DNA of 64,000 nucleotides from VRUE01 sp963702705 (GCA_963702705.1 CAVPDR010000006.1:186001-250000); one strand, 5' to 3'; positions 16,295-25,437 are shown, counted from the stretch's first letter. The notes: a model not told the origin generated them from the letters alone. Numbers and translations: made by a program.

Positions 16295-17053
16295 ATGAGT
16301 CAGGTCGGCAGCTGGGAGTGGGCACGGCGCACGGGCGGTCGCCTCGGCCGCGCCGATCGTGCCGAGCTACTGCGCCAGGGGGTGCTGGCGCAGCTCTCGC
16401 GCCTGCCCGCTGCGGTCCGCCGCCGCCTCGTCCGCGACACGGGCTCGGTCAGCCTGCCCGACCCTCCCGACACGGCCCTGGCCCGGGAGGCCGAGGAGCG
16501 GGTTCGCGAGCTCTCGAAGCCGCAGCTCTACGGCCACTGCCTGCGCACCTGGGCCTTCGCGGCGCTGTTCGCCCGGCGCGATCGGGTCGACCACGATGAG
16601 GAGCTGCTCTACCTCGCCTGCGTCCTGCACGACATCGGCCTGACCGGGGCCCACGACGGGCGCGATCCGACCGCTGCCTGCTTCGCGGTCGAGGGAGCGC
16701 GGGCCGCCCAGGCGCTGCTTTGCGAGCACCAGGCGCCCGCGGATCGCGCCCGCAGCGTCGCCGAGGCGATCTCGCTGCACCTCAACGTCAACGTGCCCGA
16801 CCGCTACGGCCCCGAGGCCGTCCTGCTCAGCAAGGGGGTCACGCTCGACGTCGTCGGCCGCCGCATGGAGCGGCTGCCGCGGTCGGCGCTGCTGGCGGTG
16901 GCGGAGAGGTGGCCGCGCGACGGCTCGGCCGCGCTACTGCTGGCCGACACCAAGCGTCAGGCCGAAGTGCGACCGCACTCGCGCGCCGCCCTGCTCCACC
17001 AACTCGGCTTCGCCAGGCTGATCTCGGCCAACCCGCTCGACCGCCTGTGTTGA
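16295..17053 (+). CDS. HD-domain phosphohydrolase-like protein
   Basis: A 252-residue protein, ATG start at 16295. An HD domain occupies roughly residues 78-190: His81 (YGHCLRTWAF), then His112-Asp113 (CVLHDIGLTG), then a later His in ISLHLNVNV, matching the metal-binding H...HD...D/H pattern. HD proteins hydrolyse phosphoester or amine bonds of nucleotides and cyanamide-like substrates; this one is closest in layout to the small HD proteins that act on isolated small molecules. It overlaps the next gene by 7 bp, so the pair is translationally coupled. Confidence 0.8.
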   Translation: MSQVGSWEWARRTGGRLGRADRAELLRQGVLAQLSRLPAAVRRRLVRDTGSVSLPDPPDTALAREAEERVRELSKPQLYGHCLRTWAFAALFARRDRVDHDEELLYLACVLHDIGLTGAHDGRDPTAACFAVEGARAAQALLCEHQAPADRARSVAEAISLHLNVNVPDRYGPEAVLLSKGVTLDVVGRRMERLPRSALLAVAERWPRDGSAALLLADTKRQAEVRPHSRAALLHQLGFARLISANPLDRLC

Positions 17054-17781
17054 AGGTAGAGGCACTGAACGTCGGCTGGGTTTCCGGCGCGGCGGCGGTC
17101 TGGCGCCAGGGCGAAGACCCCGAGGCGCGCATCCGCTTCCCCGTCCCCGCCTACGTGATCGAGACCGAGACCGAGCGGATCCTGGTCGACACCGGCTTGC
17201 ACCCGGGTGCCTGCGCCGACGGCGAGGCGTTCTACGCTGGCTCGCCGGCGATGAGCGTCTGCTCGCTCGAGCTCGAGCGGCCGGTCAACGAGCAGGTCGA
17301 CCCCGCGACGATCACCAGGATCGTCCTCACCCACCTGCACTACGACCACGCCGGCGGCCTCTCGCTGCTGCCCGCGAGCACCCCGATCGTGGTCCAGCGG
17401 CGCGAGTGGGAGGCCGGGAGGGACCCCGCCGCGATCGAGCGGAACTTCTTCCAGCCGCGCGACTACGTCGACGACGAGCGCGAGGTGATCCTCGTCGACG
17501 GCGATCACGACCTGCTCGGCGACGGCTCGGTCGAGCTGCTGCTGACGCCGGGCCACACCCCGGGGCACCAGTCGGTCCGCGTCGGCGAGGACCTGGTCCT
17601 CGGCGCCGACGTCACCCACCTCGCCTCCGGGCTCGACGACCACCGCTTTCCGGCCTTCGGCGACGACCACGCCGAGCAGCGCCGTTCCGCCGAACGCCTC
17701 CGCGCCCTGCGCGACGCCGGCGCCCGCGTCATCCCCGGCCACGACCCGGGCCTGCTGCGGCCTGGACCGCTGGCTGTCTGA
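17047..17781 (+). CDS. Metallo-beta-lactamase-fold hydrolase (N-acyl homoserine lactonase-like)
   Basis: A 244-residue MBL-fold enzyme. The metal motif HLHYDH is at residues 96-101, followed by a distal His in TPGHTPGHQS and Asp in VLGADVTHL, and a C-terminal PGHDPG. The overall length and the short loop before the dizinc motif resemble AiiA/AttM-type lactonases, but a hydrolase of another ester or lactone cannot be excluded. I chose GTG 17047, seven bases inside the HD gene; TTG 17050 is an alternative. Confidence 0.82.
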   Translation: MLKVEALNVGWVSGAAAVWRQGEDPEARIRFPVPAYVIETETERILVDTGLHPGACADGEAFYAGSPAMSVCSLELERPVNEQVDPATITRIVLTHLHYDHAGGLSLLPASTPIVVQRREWEAGRDPAAIERNFFQPRDYVDDEREVILVDGDHDLLGDGSVELLLTPGHTPGHQSVRVGEDLVLGADVTHLASGLDDHRFPAFGDDHAEQRRSAERLRALRDAGARVIPGHDPGLLRPGPLAV

Positions 17782-17864
17782 CGGGACGCCGGTCACAAGC
17801 CTCACCTCTGCAGAAACCGCATCGGATTGCCGTGGCCGGGTATGAAGTGGAAGTGCACCGTTCC

Positions 17865-20042
17865 ATGTCGATTCTCGCCGGCGTCCTGCTGGCAGCCCTC
17901 GCCCTCGTTTCGTTGCCGGCGACTGCTGCATCCAGCCCGCCGAGCTGCGCCGAAGGCCCGGAGCGGGTGGGCGACTCGATAGAGGGCACGCCCTGCGCCG
18001 ACACGATCGTCGTCCCGGCCGGCGTAGCCGCGGTCGACGGTGGTGGCGGCGACGACACGATTCTGCCGGGCCCGATCGGGGCAGTCACCTCCTGCCCCCC
18101 TGGTTGCCGTCTCGGCGTCGGCAGCCAGACCTTCGAAGGCGGTCCCGGCGACGACGTCGTCTTCGGCGAGCGCGGCAACGACACGCTGCTCGGCGGCGGC
18201 GGCAACGACAAGCTCTTCGGCGGCCCGGGCGACGATCTCCTGCGCGGAGGCACGGGCGACGATCTGCTCATCGGTGGCTTCGGCGCCGACACGCTCGATG
18301 GCGAAGAAGGAAACGACTACGTCCGCGGCGACGCCACGATCGACCACCTGCGCGACTCCGGCCCCGCCACCGACCTCGACACGCTCAGCTATTCGACCGG
18401 GGTCAGCCCGGGCTTCACCAACAAGGACCCGAACAATCCCGGCTTTCCGGCGAAAAGCGAAGAAGGGCGCGGGGTCTACCTCGATCTCACCGAACTCAAC
18501 GAAAAAGGCGAAGCCGAAGGCGACAACGGAGTCGCTCCGAACGGGGGAGGGGTGGACGAAGTCGCGCCAATCGACTTCGAGCGCATCGTCGGCAGCCCGT
18601 TCTCGGACTACATAAAGGGCTCGAAGTCAGGGCAGACGATCTACGGAGGCGGCGGCGCTGACGTGCTCGAAGCCGGCGGCGGCGGGACAACGCTCAACGG
18701 AGGTGCCGACGGCGACGACTGCGTCGGCGGCGCGAGCGCTCCGGAATGCGAGTCGACAGCGATCAACGGAGCGGTTTCGACTCGCAATGCGACCGAAGTC
18801 AGCGTCGGCACGATGACCGAAGGCGCGGCCGGCTACGCCGAGCTCTACCTGCTGGGCAGCAGCGGCGACGACGAACTCAAAGTCGATGCGACCAGCGGCG
18901 CGACGAACGCAGTCGTGACCATGCACCTGGGCGGCGGCAGCTCCTTCCAGGTCCCTCCGGCAGGGTCGGGCTGCGTGCGGCAGAACAACACCACCGCGGT
19001 CTGCACCCTGCCGGGGCCGCTCGACTCGCTGCTGGTCGCCGGACTGGGTGGGGCTGACACCCTGCGTGCCGAAGGAATGCCCGGGCCGAGCTCGCTGATG
19101 ATGCTCGGCGGCGACGGCGGCGACGAAATCTTCGCCGGCAACGAAAGCGACGACATCCTCGTCGACGGGGCTGGAAACGACACGCTGCACGCCGGTGCGG
19201 GCGACGACGCGATCACCGGCAACGGCGGCCAGGACACGCTGCTCGGGGAGGGAGGCAACGACCTCTTCCTCTCCAACTCGATCTGCGAAGGCGACACGGT
19301 CGACGGCGGCAGCGGGCGCGACAACGCCTCCTGGGCGAAGTTCAAAGAAGGGGTGGGAGCAAACCTCGCCAGCGGGCAGGCGGGACGGCCGGGACCGGCG
19401 GCGGTGCCGGCCTGCGGCGGCGGCACACTCGACGCCCTGAAAGGCATCGAGGACCTCGAGGGCAGCGGCTCGCCCGACAGCTTCTACGGTGACGGCGGCC
19501 CCAACCAGCTACTGGGTCACGACGGCGCCGACACCTACCACTCGGGAGCCGGCGGAGACCTGATCCTCGCCAACGCCTCCGACGCCGACGCGGCGATCGA
19601 CTGCGGCGCCGACATCGACATCGCGATAGTCGACTTCGCCAAATTCGGCGACCCGCCGCCGGTCGAATGCGAGACCGTGATCGAAGCTGCCAAGGACAAC
19701 TTCAACCTGCCGCCGCCCGAGATTCCGCCGCCCCCGCTCGAACCGCCCCCGCCGAAACCGCGCCCCGACACCAAACCGCCACGCACGCGGCTCGGGGCAC
19801 ATCCACGCAAGCTGGTGATTGCGAAGTCCAGCCGCCGCCGAGTCGTCTTTCGCTTCGCCTCCAGCGAGGCCGGCTCGCGCTTCAGCTGTCGCCTCGACGG
19901 CCGGCCCTTCCGCATCTGCACCTCGCCGCGCGCCTACGTGGTGGGCCCAGGTCGCCACGCCTTCCGCGTCGTCGCCGCCGACCCGTCCGGCAACGTCGAC
20001 CCGACGCCGGTCCTGTTCCACTTTCGAGTCAAGCGCCGTTAG
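17865..20042 (+). CDS. Secreted RTX (hemolysin-type Ca-binding repeat) protein
   Basis: A 725-residue exported protein. Signal peptide MSILAGVLLAALALVSLPA (ATG at 17865; an in-frame GTG at 17832 is possible). RTX nonapeptides of the type GGxGxDxLx form blocks near residues 90-150 and 411-470 (for example GNDTLLGGGG, GDDLLRGG) and bind calcium to form a parallel beta-roll. About residues 614-641 are proline-rich; the final 80 residues form an Ig-like domain (FSCRLDGRPFRICTSP ... RVVAADPSGNVDPTP) that is shared with the protein at 58657. No T1SS genes are near, so export is probably by the Sec signal. Confidence 0.85.
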   Translation: MSILAGVLLAALALVSLPATAASSPPSCAEGPERVGDSIEGTPCADTIVVPAGVAAVDGGGGDDTILPGPIGAVTSCPPGCRLGVGSQTFEGGPGDDVVFGERGNDTLLGGGGNDKLFGGPGDDLLRGGTGDDLLIGGFGADTLDGEEGNDYVRGDATIDHLRDSGPATDLDTLSYSTGVSPGFTNKDPNNPGFPAKSEEGRGVYLDLTELNEKGEAEGDNGVAPNGGGVDEVAPIDFERIVGSPFSDYIKGSKSGQTIYGGGGADVLEAGGGGTTLNGGADGDDCVGGASAPECESTAINGAVSTRNATEVSVGTMTEGAAGYAELYLLGSSGDDELKVDATSGATNAVVTMHLGGGSSFQVPPAGSGCVRQNNTTAVCTLPGPLDSLLVAGLGGADTLRAEGMPGPSSLMMLGGDGGDEIFAGNESDDILVDGAGNDTLHAGAGDDAITGNGGQDTLLGEGGNDLFLSNSICEGDTVDGGSGRDNASWAKFKEGVGANLASGQAGRPGPAAVPACGGGTLDALKGIEDLEGSGSPDSFYGDGGPNQLLGHDGADTYHSGAGGDLILANASDADAAIDCGADIDIAIVDFAKFGDPPPVECETVIEAAKDNFNLPPPEIPPPPLEPPPPKPRPDTKPPRTRLGAHPRKLVIAKSSRRRVVFRFASSEAGSRFSCRLDGRPFRICTSPRAYVVGPGRHAFRVVAADPSGNVDPTPVLFHFRVKRR

Positions 20043-20752
20043 CGCCGGCAACGCGCGAGTTCTCGATGCTTGCGTCGGTGCGCTCGCCTGAGCTCGGGAG
20101 CTCCATCGGCCCTCTGGCGAGCCGCAGCAAAGACTTTGCGGGCCTTGGCAACGCAACGCGCATAGCGTCGGTCCGGCGGCTTTGGTTCGAGAACCGGCGC
20201 ACTCGTGCCAGGGGTGGTGAAGGTCTGATCCGGGCCGCTGTTGATTTCATTGGCCGAGTTCCAGGCGAAGACGGCGTAGTGGTATTCGCGGCCCGGTTCC
20301 AAGATGAGGCCAAAGTCGTTCAAGTCAACGCTCACCAGCGGTTCTTGGAGAAACTGCCATTCCCGACCGCGTTCGCCCACGGGCAGGATGACGCCGGGAA
20401 AGACCGAATAGAAGGGCCCCCCTGAAAAGCTCGGCACTGTGGAGCAGGTAGTCGGATTGACGAGGCACGGCGCTTCGACCACTTTGAACTGGTATTCGAT
20501 CGCGTCAAGCTGGTCCGACAGAATCCGGGCTTCGAGCATCGCGTCGGTTTCGCTGACGTTCGAGGCCGACTCGGATTCGACCCTGGGCAGGTCCGCCGCA
20601 GCGCAGATCGCCGGGGTGGCGAGCAGCGAGAAGGCCACGAGCGTGGCGAGCAGCAGTCCTCCCCGGCAACCCCGGTGGGCTTGTGCGACATAGCCATCGC
20701 TTTGCGGTACGACGTAGCCCAAACCCTGCGAACCAGGTCGCCTTATGCCCAC
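20039..20752 (-). CDS. Secreted Fn3-like protein
   Basis: A 237-residue exported protein. GTG start at 20752 with an ideal AGGAGG nine bases upstream. Signal peptide at about 31-52 (LLLATLVAFSLLATPAICAA). A single Fn3/Ig-like domain follows, beginning VESESASNVSETDAMLEARI and resembling a segment of the large protein at 47896 (VIESESSSDVGAHTARLHAR). The C-terminus is Arg-rich (RRAHRRKHRELARCRR). It shares its promoter and leader with the TIG genes at 22193 and 23619. Its stop overlaps the end of the RTX gene by 4 bp. Confidence 0.75.
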   Translation of the reverse strand: MGIRRPGSQGLGYVVPQSDGYVAQAHRGCRGGLLLATLVAFSLLATPAICAAADLPRVESESASNVSETDAMLEARILSDQLDAIEYQFKVVEAPCLVNPTTCSTVPSFSGGPFYSVFPGVILPVGERGREWQFLQEPLVSVDLNDFGLILEPGREYHYAVFAWNSANEINSGPDQTFTTPGTSAPVLEPKPPDRRYARCVAKARKVFAAARQRADGAPELRRAHRRKHRELARCRR

Positions 20753-20792
20753 TTTGTTGCCCCTCCTTCTGCGGCCATGGACTTGCCGACTG

Positions 20793-20821
20793 AAGTTACG
20801 GCATTAACTCTAGTTATGCAA
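20793..20821 (-). promoter_or_regulatory. SigmaA promoter, conserved copy 1
   Basis: Read on the minus strand: -35 TTGCAT (20816-20821), 17-nt spacer, -10 TAACTT (20793-20798), about 41 bp upstream of the GTG at 20752. The same architecture occurs at two other genes of this cluster (22237 and 23660), with a conserved stretch just upstream of the -35 (TACACAGACAAAAAG). The leader carries AGGAGGGG near the start codon. Confidence 0.7.
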
Positions 20822-20853
20822 CTTTTTGTCTGTGTAGGCTGGATGTCTGCGTG

Positions 20854-22193
20854 TCAGCGAATGGTCAGCGCCTCGCGCCGTCTTTCGCGCGGGGACGTGA
20901 GAGTCAACCTATACCGGCCGGGCAGGATCTGGCGGACCGGATTAAGGACCAGCCGCGTGGTCGCGGAGCCGATGGTTGCGGTGCCCGATCCATAGAGGAA
21001 GCCGCCTTTCGCCAGCCGCGCGTGCAGCTTTCCGGGCCTCACGGGGGTCGCAACCAGCCTGCTCGTGCAGACGTGCTTTGCCGCGCCGCTCGCCCCGCGT
21101 CGACCGTGCGAGGCCTTGGCCGCCACCGCTGCTGCGGTTCGGCAGCTGACCAACTGGACCGATCGGCTGGCCGAAGCCGGCCCCGAGCCGCCTGCTCCGC
21201 CGGTACCCGAGGCTTCGCTGACCGGGATGTAGGTGAAGGAATCTGTGGAGACTTCGGGGCTTATTCCGCCGCGGGTCTCCACCCGGATCGGGACAGTGCC
21301 TTCGCCGGGGGGAGCGGTCGCGATGATTTCGCTATCTGATTTCACTTCGAATTCGGCCGGGCCACATGGTGCTCGCCATGCGGGGCGTGGCGAGCCACAT
21401 GTCAATTTCGTCGAGCCGAAATCGACCGAACTGTTGAACGGTCCGATGAGGCCGAGGAAAACTAAGGATTTAAACCCGCTGCCGTGGATTGCGACCTTGG
21501 TACCGCCGGCGGCCGAGCCGCTGCTCGGTTCCACGCTCGTGATTGTCGGCCCATAGGTGAAGGTATCTGGTGGCGTGCCGTCGGGGATAAGGGAGACGTG
21601 GCTCTCACCTTCCGGGGTCAGAACCCCGATGCCGACGACGTTTTCGCCCGGCGTGACCGGGGGGGATACGGCCGTAATCGAGCCGTCTGGGTTTTCGGAG
21701 AAACTCGCGGCGGGAGTTGCGCCAAAATTGACCCCAGTGGCTCCTTCGAGGTTGAAACCGCTGATGGTCACGGAAGTTCCCCCGACGGCGGGGCCCCGGT
21801 CCGGAGTGAGCTTGGCGACCATTGGCCCGAAGCCGAATTCGTCCTGGGGGCCGACGTCGCTTCTGCCGTCCGGCGTGACCACGGTCACGTCCAGCACTCC
21901 CCACCCGCCAATCGGGGGGACACGGTGCTGATCGAGGTATCCGAGTTGACCGTGAAGCTTTCGGCTTTCGCTGAACTGAAACTGACTTCGGTGGCACCGG
22001 TGAAGCCCGAGCCGTGGATGATCAGCGGCGTCCCGCCGGCTTCCGGACCGTGGTTCGGCTGAAGTTCGTCGACAACCGGGCCGGCGATGGCTGCCTGTGC
22101 GCCGATGGCCAAGACCACGGCCCAAGTCACGAGCAGCCCGGCCAAGATCGGCCCGTAGACCAATCGCTGCGAACGGATTCGCCGTTTGCCCAC
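20854..22193 (-). pseudogene. Frameshifted secreted IPT/TIG protein
   Basis: GTG start at 22193 gives a signal peptide (AVVLAIGAQAAIA) and the first TIG domain (VDELQPNHGPEAGGTPL), then the frame runs out at 21885. The remaining TIG domains and C-terminus continue in another frame down to 20854. Comparison with the paralogue at 23772-25100 shows one missing base: the paralogue has GGCGGGG where this copy has six Gs at 21914-21919 (plus strand). Restoring one base gives an intact protein of about 446 residues. It may be a real frameshift, a phase-variable tract, or an error. Confidence 0.75.
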
Positions 22194-22236
22194 TTTTGTC
22201 TTTCTCCTCTGTTTGCGGCTGCAGACTTACTGGCCG

Positions 22237-22265
22237 AGGCTACATCCTGAACCTCAGTTATGCAA
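22237..22265 (-). promoter_or_regulatory. SigmaA promoter, conserved copy 2
   Basis: Minus strand: -35 TTGCAT (22260-22265), 17-nt spacer, -10 TAGCCT (22237-22242), followed by a short leader to the GTG at 22193. The upstream flank TACACAGACAACAAG matches the copies at 20821 and 23688. Confidence 0.68.
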
Positions 22266-22293
22266 CTTGTTGTCTGTGTACGACTGCTGTGGC

Positions 22294-23619
22294 TCAGCGA
22301 ATCGCAACCACTTGGCGCAACGTCCCATGCCCTGAGGACAACACAAGCTTGTATGTGCCGGGGGCAACTTCCCTCAGCGGCTCCAGTGCCATCCGCGTGC
22401 GGGAGCGGCCGACTCGAGCGATGCCGTGCGCATAGACGAGATGCCCCCGCATCAAACGCGCCGCCCATCCGCCGCCGTCGCCGATCGAGCCGATTGAACC
22501 CGAGACCAGGCGGGCGGCACAGATCTGCCGCACAACCGGTCGCGACCTGCGACGGCTTTGGAAGATACGCGTGACTGCGCCGCAGTTGAGCAACTGCACC
22601 TTGCCGCCACTGTCTCCGAGGGGGTTCGGAGTACTCCCAGAGGCGGCGTAGGTGAACCGATCCGCTGAGCTCGAGGGACTTGCTCCACCATCCGTCACCA
22701 CCCGCAGGTCGACGGTGCCCGTGCCCGGTGGGACCGTCGCTGCAATCTCGGAGTCCGAGATCACCGTGAACTGCACTGGGCTACATGGATTTTGAGCGGG
22801 CCCCAGTGGCGATCCGCAGTCGAGGCTCGTTGAGCCGAATTCGACGCGATGGACAAAGGGCCCGCAGAGACATCGGAAGAGGACCGGCGCCGATGTGAAC
22901 CCGCTGCCGTGGATCGTCACCGAGCCCCCTTCCGCCGCGCCTTCGCTTGGCGTCACGCTCGTAATCGTCGGGCCGTAGGTAAAGAAACTGGCAGGCTCGG
23001 CGTCGGGGATTGTGTAGGTGGTGCTGGGACCTTCAGGCGTGGAGACGATCACATCGGCAATCGTCTGGCCGGCAACAAACGGAGGCGCAACCGCCGTGAT
23101 CGAGCCGTCGGGGTTTTCGGAGAAGCTCGATGCGGGGTTCACGCCGAAGCTGACCGCGTTCGCTCCTGCGAGACCGAAACCGCCGATGGTTACGGGCGTG
23201 CCACCGGCCGCCGGTCCACTCGCCGGCGTCATTTCGGCGACGATCGGCCCGTAGCCGAACCGATCCTGAGGAACGACGGCGCTTGTGCCGTCTGGGGTGG
23301 TCACGGTCACGTTCGCCACCCCCCATTGTCCGCCCTGCGGCGGCGACACGGCCGTGATCGAGGTGTCCGAGTTGACAGTGAAGCTTTCGGCGTCGCGTAA
23401 GCCAAATTTGACGGCGGAGGCTCCAGTGAAGCCCGAGCCAAGGATGGCTACCGCGGTGCCGCCCGCTTCCGGACCGTCATTCGGCTGAAGTTCGTCGACA
23501 ACCGGGCTGGCGATCGCTGCCTGCGCGCCGATGGCCAAGACCGCGGTCCAACTCATGAGCAGCGCGACCAAGATCGGCCCATTGACCAATCGCTGCGAAC
23601 CAGGTCGCCTTATCACCAC
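22294..23619 (-). CDS. Secreted IPT/TIG-repeat protein
   Basis: A 441-residue exported protein starting at GTG 23619, nine bases after AGGAGG (a second GTG follows at once). Signal peptide WTAVLAIGAQAAIA. Three TIG domains: VDELQPNDGPEAGGTAV, IVAEMTPASGPAAGGTPV and ITSVTPSEGAAEGGSVTI, each about 85 residues. A Cys-containing C-terminal domain (VQLLNCG ... VRQICAARLVSG ... YAHGIARVG ... PGTYKLVLSS) is shared by all members of this cluster and may anchor or cap the rod. Intact, unlike its neighbour at 20854. Confidence 0.82.
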   Translation of the reverse strand: MVIRRPGSQRLVNGPILVALLMSWTAVLAIGAQAAIASPVVDELQPNDGPEAGGTAVAILGSGFTGASAVKFGLRDAESFTVNSDTSITAVSPPQGGQWGVANVTVTTPDGTSAVVPQDRFGYGPIVAEMTPASGPAAGGTPVTIGGFGLAGANAVSFGVNPASSFSENPDGSITAVAPPFVAGQTIADVIVSTPEGPSTTYTIPDAEPASFFTYGPTITSVTPSEGAAEGGSVTIHGSGFTSAPVLFRCLCGPFVHRVEFGSTSLDCGSPLGPAQNPCSPVQFTVISDSEIAATVPPGTGTVDLRVVTDGGASPSSSADRFTYAASGSTPNPLGDSGGKVQLLNCGAVTRIFQSRRRSRPVVRQICAARLVSGSIGSIGDGGGWAARLMRGHLVYAHGIARVGRSRTRMALEPLREVAPGTYKLVLSSGHGTLRQVVAIR

Positions 23620-23659
23620 TTTGTCGCCCCTCCTTCTGCAGCCACGGACTTGCAGCCTG

Positions 23660-23688
23660 AGGTTACGGCATTTACTCGACCTAGGCAA
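23660..23688 (-). promoter_or_regulatory. SigmaA promoter, conserved copy 3
   Basis: Minus strand: -35 TTGCCT (23683-23688), 17-nt spacer, -10 TAACCT (23660-23665), upstream of the GTG at 23619. Flanking sequence TGCACAGACAACAAG matches the copies upstream of 20752 and 22193. Confidence 0.7.
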
Positions 23689-23771
23689 CTTGTTGTCTGT
23701 GCAGGCGAAGGGGTCACTTGGTGCAGCTTCCTGTCGCGTGACCGTTGTGAGCGCCCTCGATGCCGGGCGTC

Positions 23772-25100
23772 TCAGCGAATGGTCAGCGCCTCGCGGCGGC
23801 TTCCGTGCTGGGATGTGAGCGTCAATTTGTATTGACCCGGCAGGATCTGCCTGACTGGCCTAAGGGCCAACCGCGCGCTCGCGGGTCTGACGGTTGCCGT
23901 GCCGACTCCATAGAGCAGGCCGCCTTTTGCCAGGCGCGCCGAGAGCGTACCGGCCCTTACCGGCCCCGGGACCAGCCTGCTTGTACAGATGTGCTTTGCC
24001 GCGCCACCTGTTCCGCCTCGACGGTGCGAGGCCTTGGCCGCCACCGCCGCTGCGGTTCGGCAGCTGACCAACTGAACGGAACGGTTGGCCGAAGCCGGTC
24101 CCGAGCCGCCGGCACCCGAGGCTTCGCTGACCGGGATGTAGGTGAAGGAATCTGAGTCGTTCTCAGGGCTTATTCCGCCGCGGGTCTTCACCCTGATCGG
24201 GACCGTGCCTTCGCCCGGGGGAGCGGTAGCGATGATTTCGCTCTCTGACTTCACTATGAATTCAGCCGCACCACACGGCGCAAGCCATCCTGGCCACGGC
24301 GAGCTGCATGTCAATTCAGTCGCCCCGAACTCGACTGAATTGACGAATGGTTCAGCAATAAGCCCAAGGAACGGGCCTTCGAACCCGCTGCCGTGGATTG
24401 CGACCTTGGTGCCGCCGGCCGCCGAGCCGTTACCGGGATCCACGCCCGTGACCGTCGGCCCGTAGGTGAAGTCGCTGGGGGGCGTGATGTCGGGGATAAG
24501 GGAGACGTGGCTTTTGCCTTCCGGGGTCACCACGATAGTGCTGACGACGTTTTCGCCCGGCGTGACCGGGGGGGACACGGCCGTAATCGAGCCGTCTGGG
24601 TTTTCGGAGAAACTCGCGGCGGGAGTTGCGCCAAAATTGACCCCAGTGGCTCCTTCGAGATTGAAACCGCTGATCGTCACGGAAGCCCCCCCGACCGCGG
24701 GGCCCCGATCCGGCGTGAGCTTGGCGACCATTGGCCCGAAGCCGAATTCGTCCTGGGGGCCGACGGCGCTTCTGCCGTCCGGCGTGACCACGGTCACGTG
24801 CAGCACTCCCCACCCGTCAATCGGCGGGGACAGGGCACTGATCGAGGTATCTGAGTTGACCGTGAAGCTTTCGGCTTTCGCTGAACTGAAACTGACTTCG
24901 GTGGCTCCGGTGAAGCCCGAGCCGTGGATGGTCAGCGGTGTGCCGCCGGCTTCCGGACCGTGGTTCGGCTGAAGTTCGTCGACAACCGGCATGGCGACGG
25001 CTGCCTGCGCGCTGGCGACAAGCGCCACGGCGCAACTTGCTAGCAATACGGCCAAATAGCCCAACCGGCTGAGGCCCTGGTCTAAGCCTACGGTGAGCAA
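23772..25100 (-). CDS. Secreted IPT/TIG-repeat protein (close paralogue of 20854)
   Basis: A 442-residue exported protein (TTG start assigned at 25100; uncertain). Signal peptide near LASCAVALVASAQAAVA. Three TIG domains with VDELQPNHGPEAGGTPL, VAKLTPDRGPAVGGASV and VTGVDPGNGSAAGGTKV. The nucleotide sequence from about 24500 to 24990 is nearly identical to 21600-22070, implying recent duplication or gene conversion. The C-terminal domain VQLVSCRTAAAVAAKASH is shared. Unlike the other three genes, it lacks the common promoter and shares an AT-rich divergent region with the 25438 gene. Confidence 0.8.
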   Translation of the reverse strand: MLTVGLDQGLSRLGYLAVLLASCAVALVASAQAAVAMPVVDELQPNHGPEAGGTPLTIHGSGFTGATEVSFSSAKAESFTVNSDTSISALSPPIDGWGVLHVTVVTPDGRSAVGPQDEFGFGPMVAKLTPDRGPAVGGASVTISGFNLEGATGVNFGATPAASFSENPDGSITAVSPPVTPGENVVSTIVVTPEGKSHVSLIPDITPPSDFTYGPTVTGVDPGNGSAAGGTKVAIHGSGFEGPFLGLIAEPFVNSVEFGATELTCSSPWPGWLAPCGAAEFIVKSESEIIATAPPGEGTVPIRVKTRGGISPENDSDSFTYIPVSEASGAGGSGPASANRSVQLVSCRTAAAVAAKASHRRGGTGGAAKHICTSRLVPGPVRAGTLSARLAKGGLLYGVGTATVRPASARLALRPVRQILPGQYKLTLTSQHGSRREALTIR

Positions 25101-25437
25101 TGTGCTGTCCGAATTTCGGCCATCAAGTTCTGATTCCCCGTTTCTACTACTAAGACTTTACTTAGTAGTCGTGCCTTTGTCAATGCGGCCCGATTCTTAG
25201 CGGAAAACGACCGCTTGGTGCGGCTACGTCGCTTTGTCGCTTGCTCCATGTGTGGCTACAACATATAGTTTGTTGAAATGTATTGTCTGCAAGAATAGCA
25301 GGGGCTCTGACCAAGCGGCTCCGTGCTTTTTTATACGAAGTAGATACTTAGTAATCGTATATTCCATAAAAAAAAGTTGCGTTTCGGTCAATTGTCTGGT
25401 CGGGTGGCGAGCGTCGGCATCCCACGGCAGAGGAGAG
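25101..25437. promoter_or_regulatory. AT-rich divergent regulatory region with palindrome and direct repeat
   Basis: A 337-bp gap, clearly AT-rich against its surroundings. A 9-bp inverted repeat ACTACTAAG (25146-25154) / CTTAGTAGT (25161-25169) lies near the minus-strand gene. A 14-bp direct repeat, TACTTAGTAGTCGT (25159-25172) and TACTTAGTAATCGT (25345-25358), differs at one base and is spaced by 186 bp, suggesting two binding sites for one factor controlling both divergent genes. A run of A (25368-25376) lies close to the plus-strand gene. No gene seen inside. Confidence 0.5.

Noticed and set aside
17047..17781. Quorum-quenching system as the firm function of the HD/MBL pair
   Set aside because: The MBL sequence is only lactonase-like; no luxI/luxR genes are near, and the substrate cannot be read from sequence.
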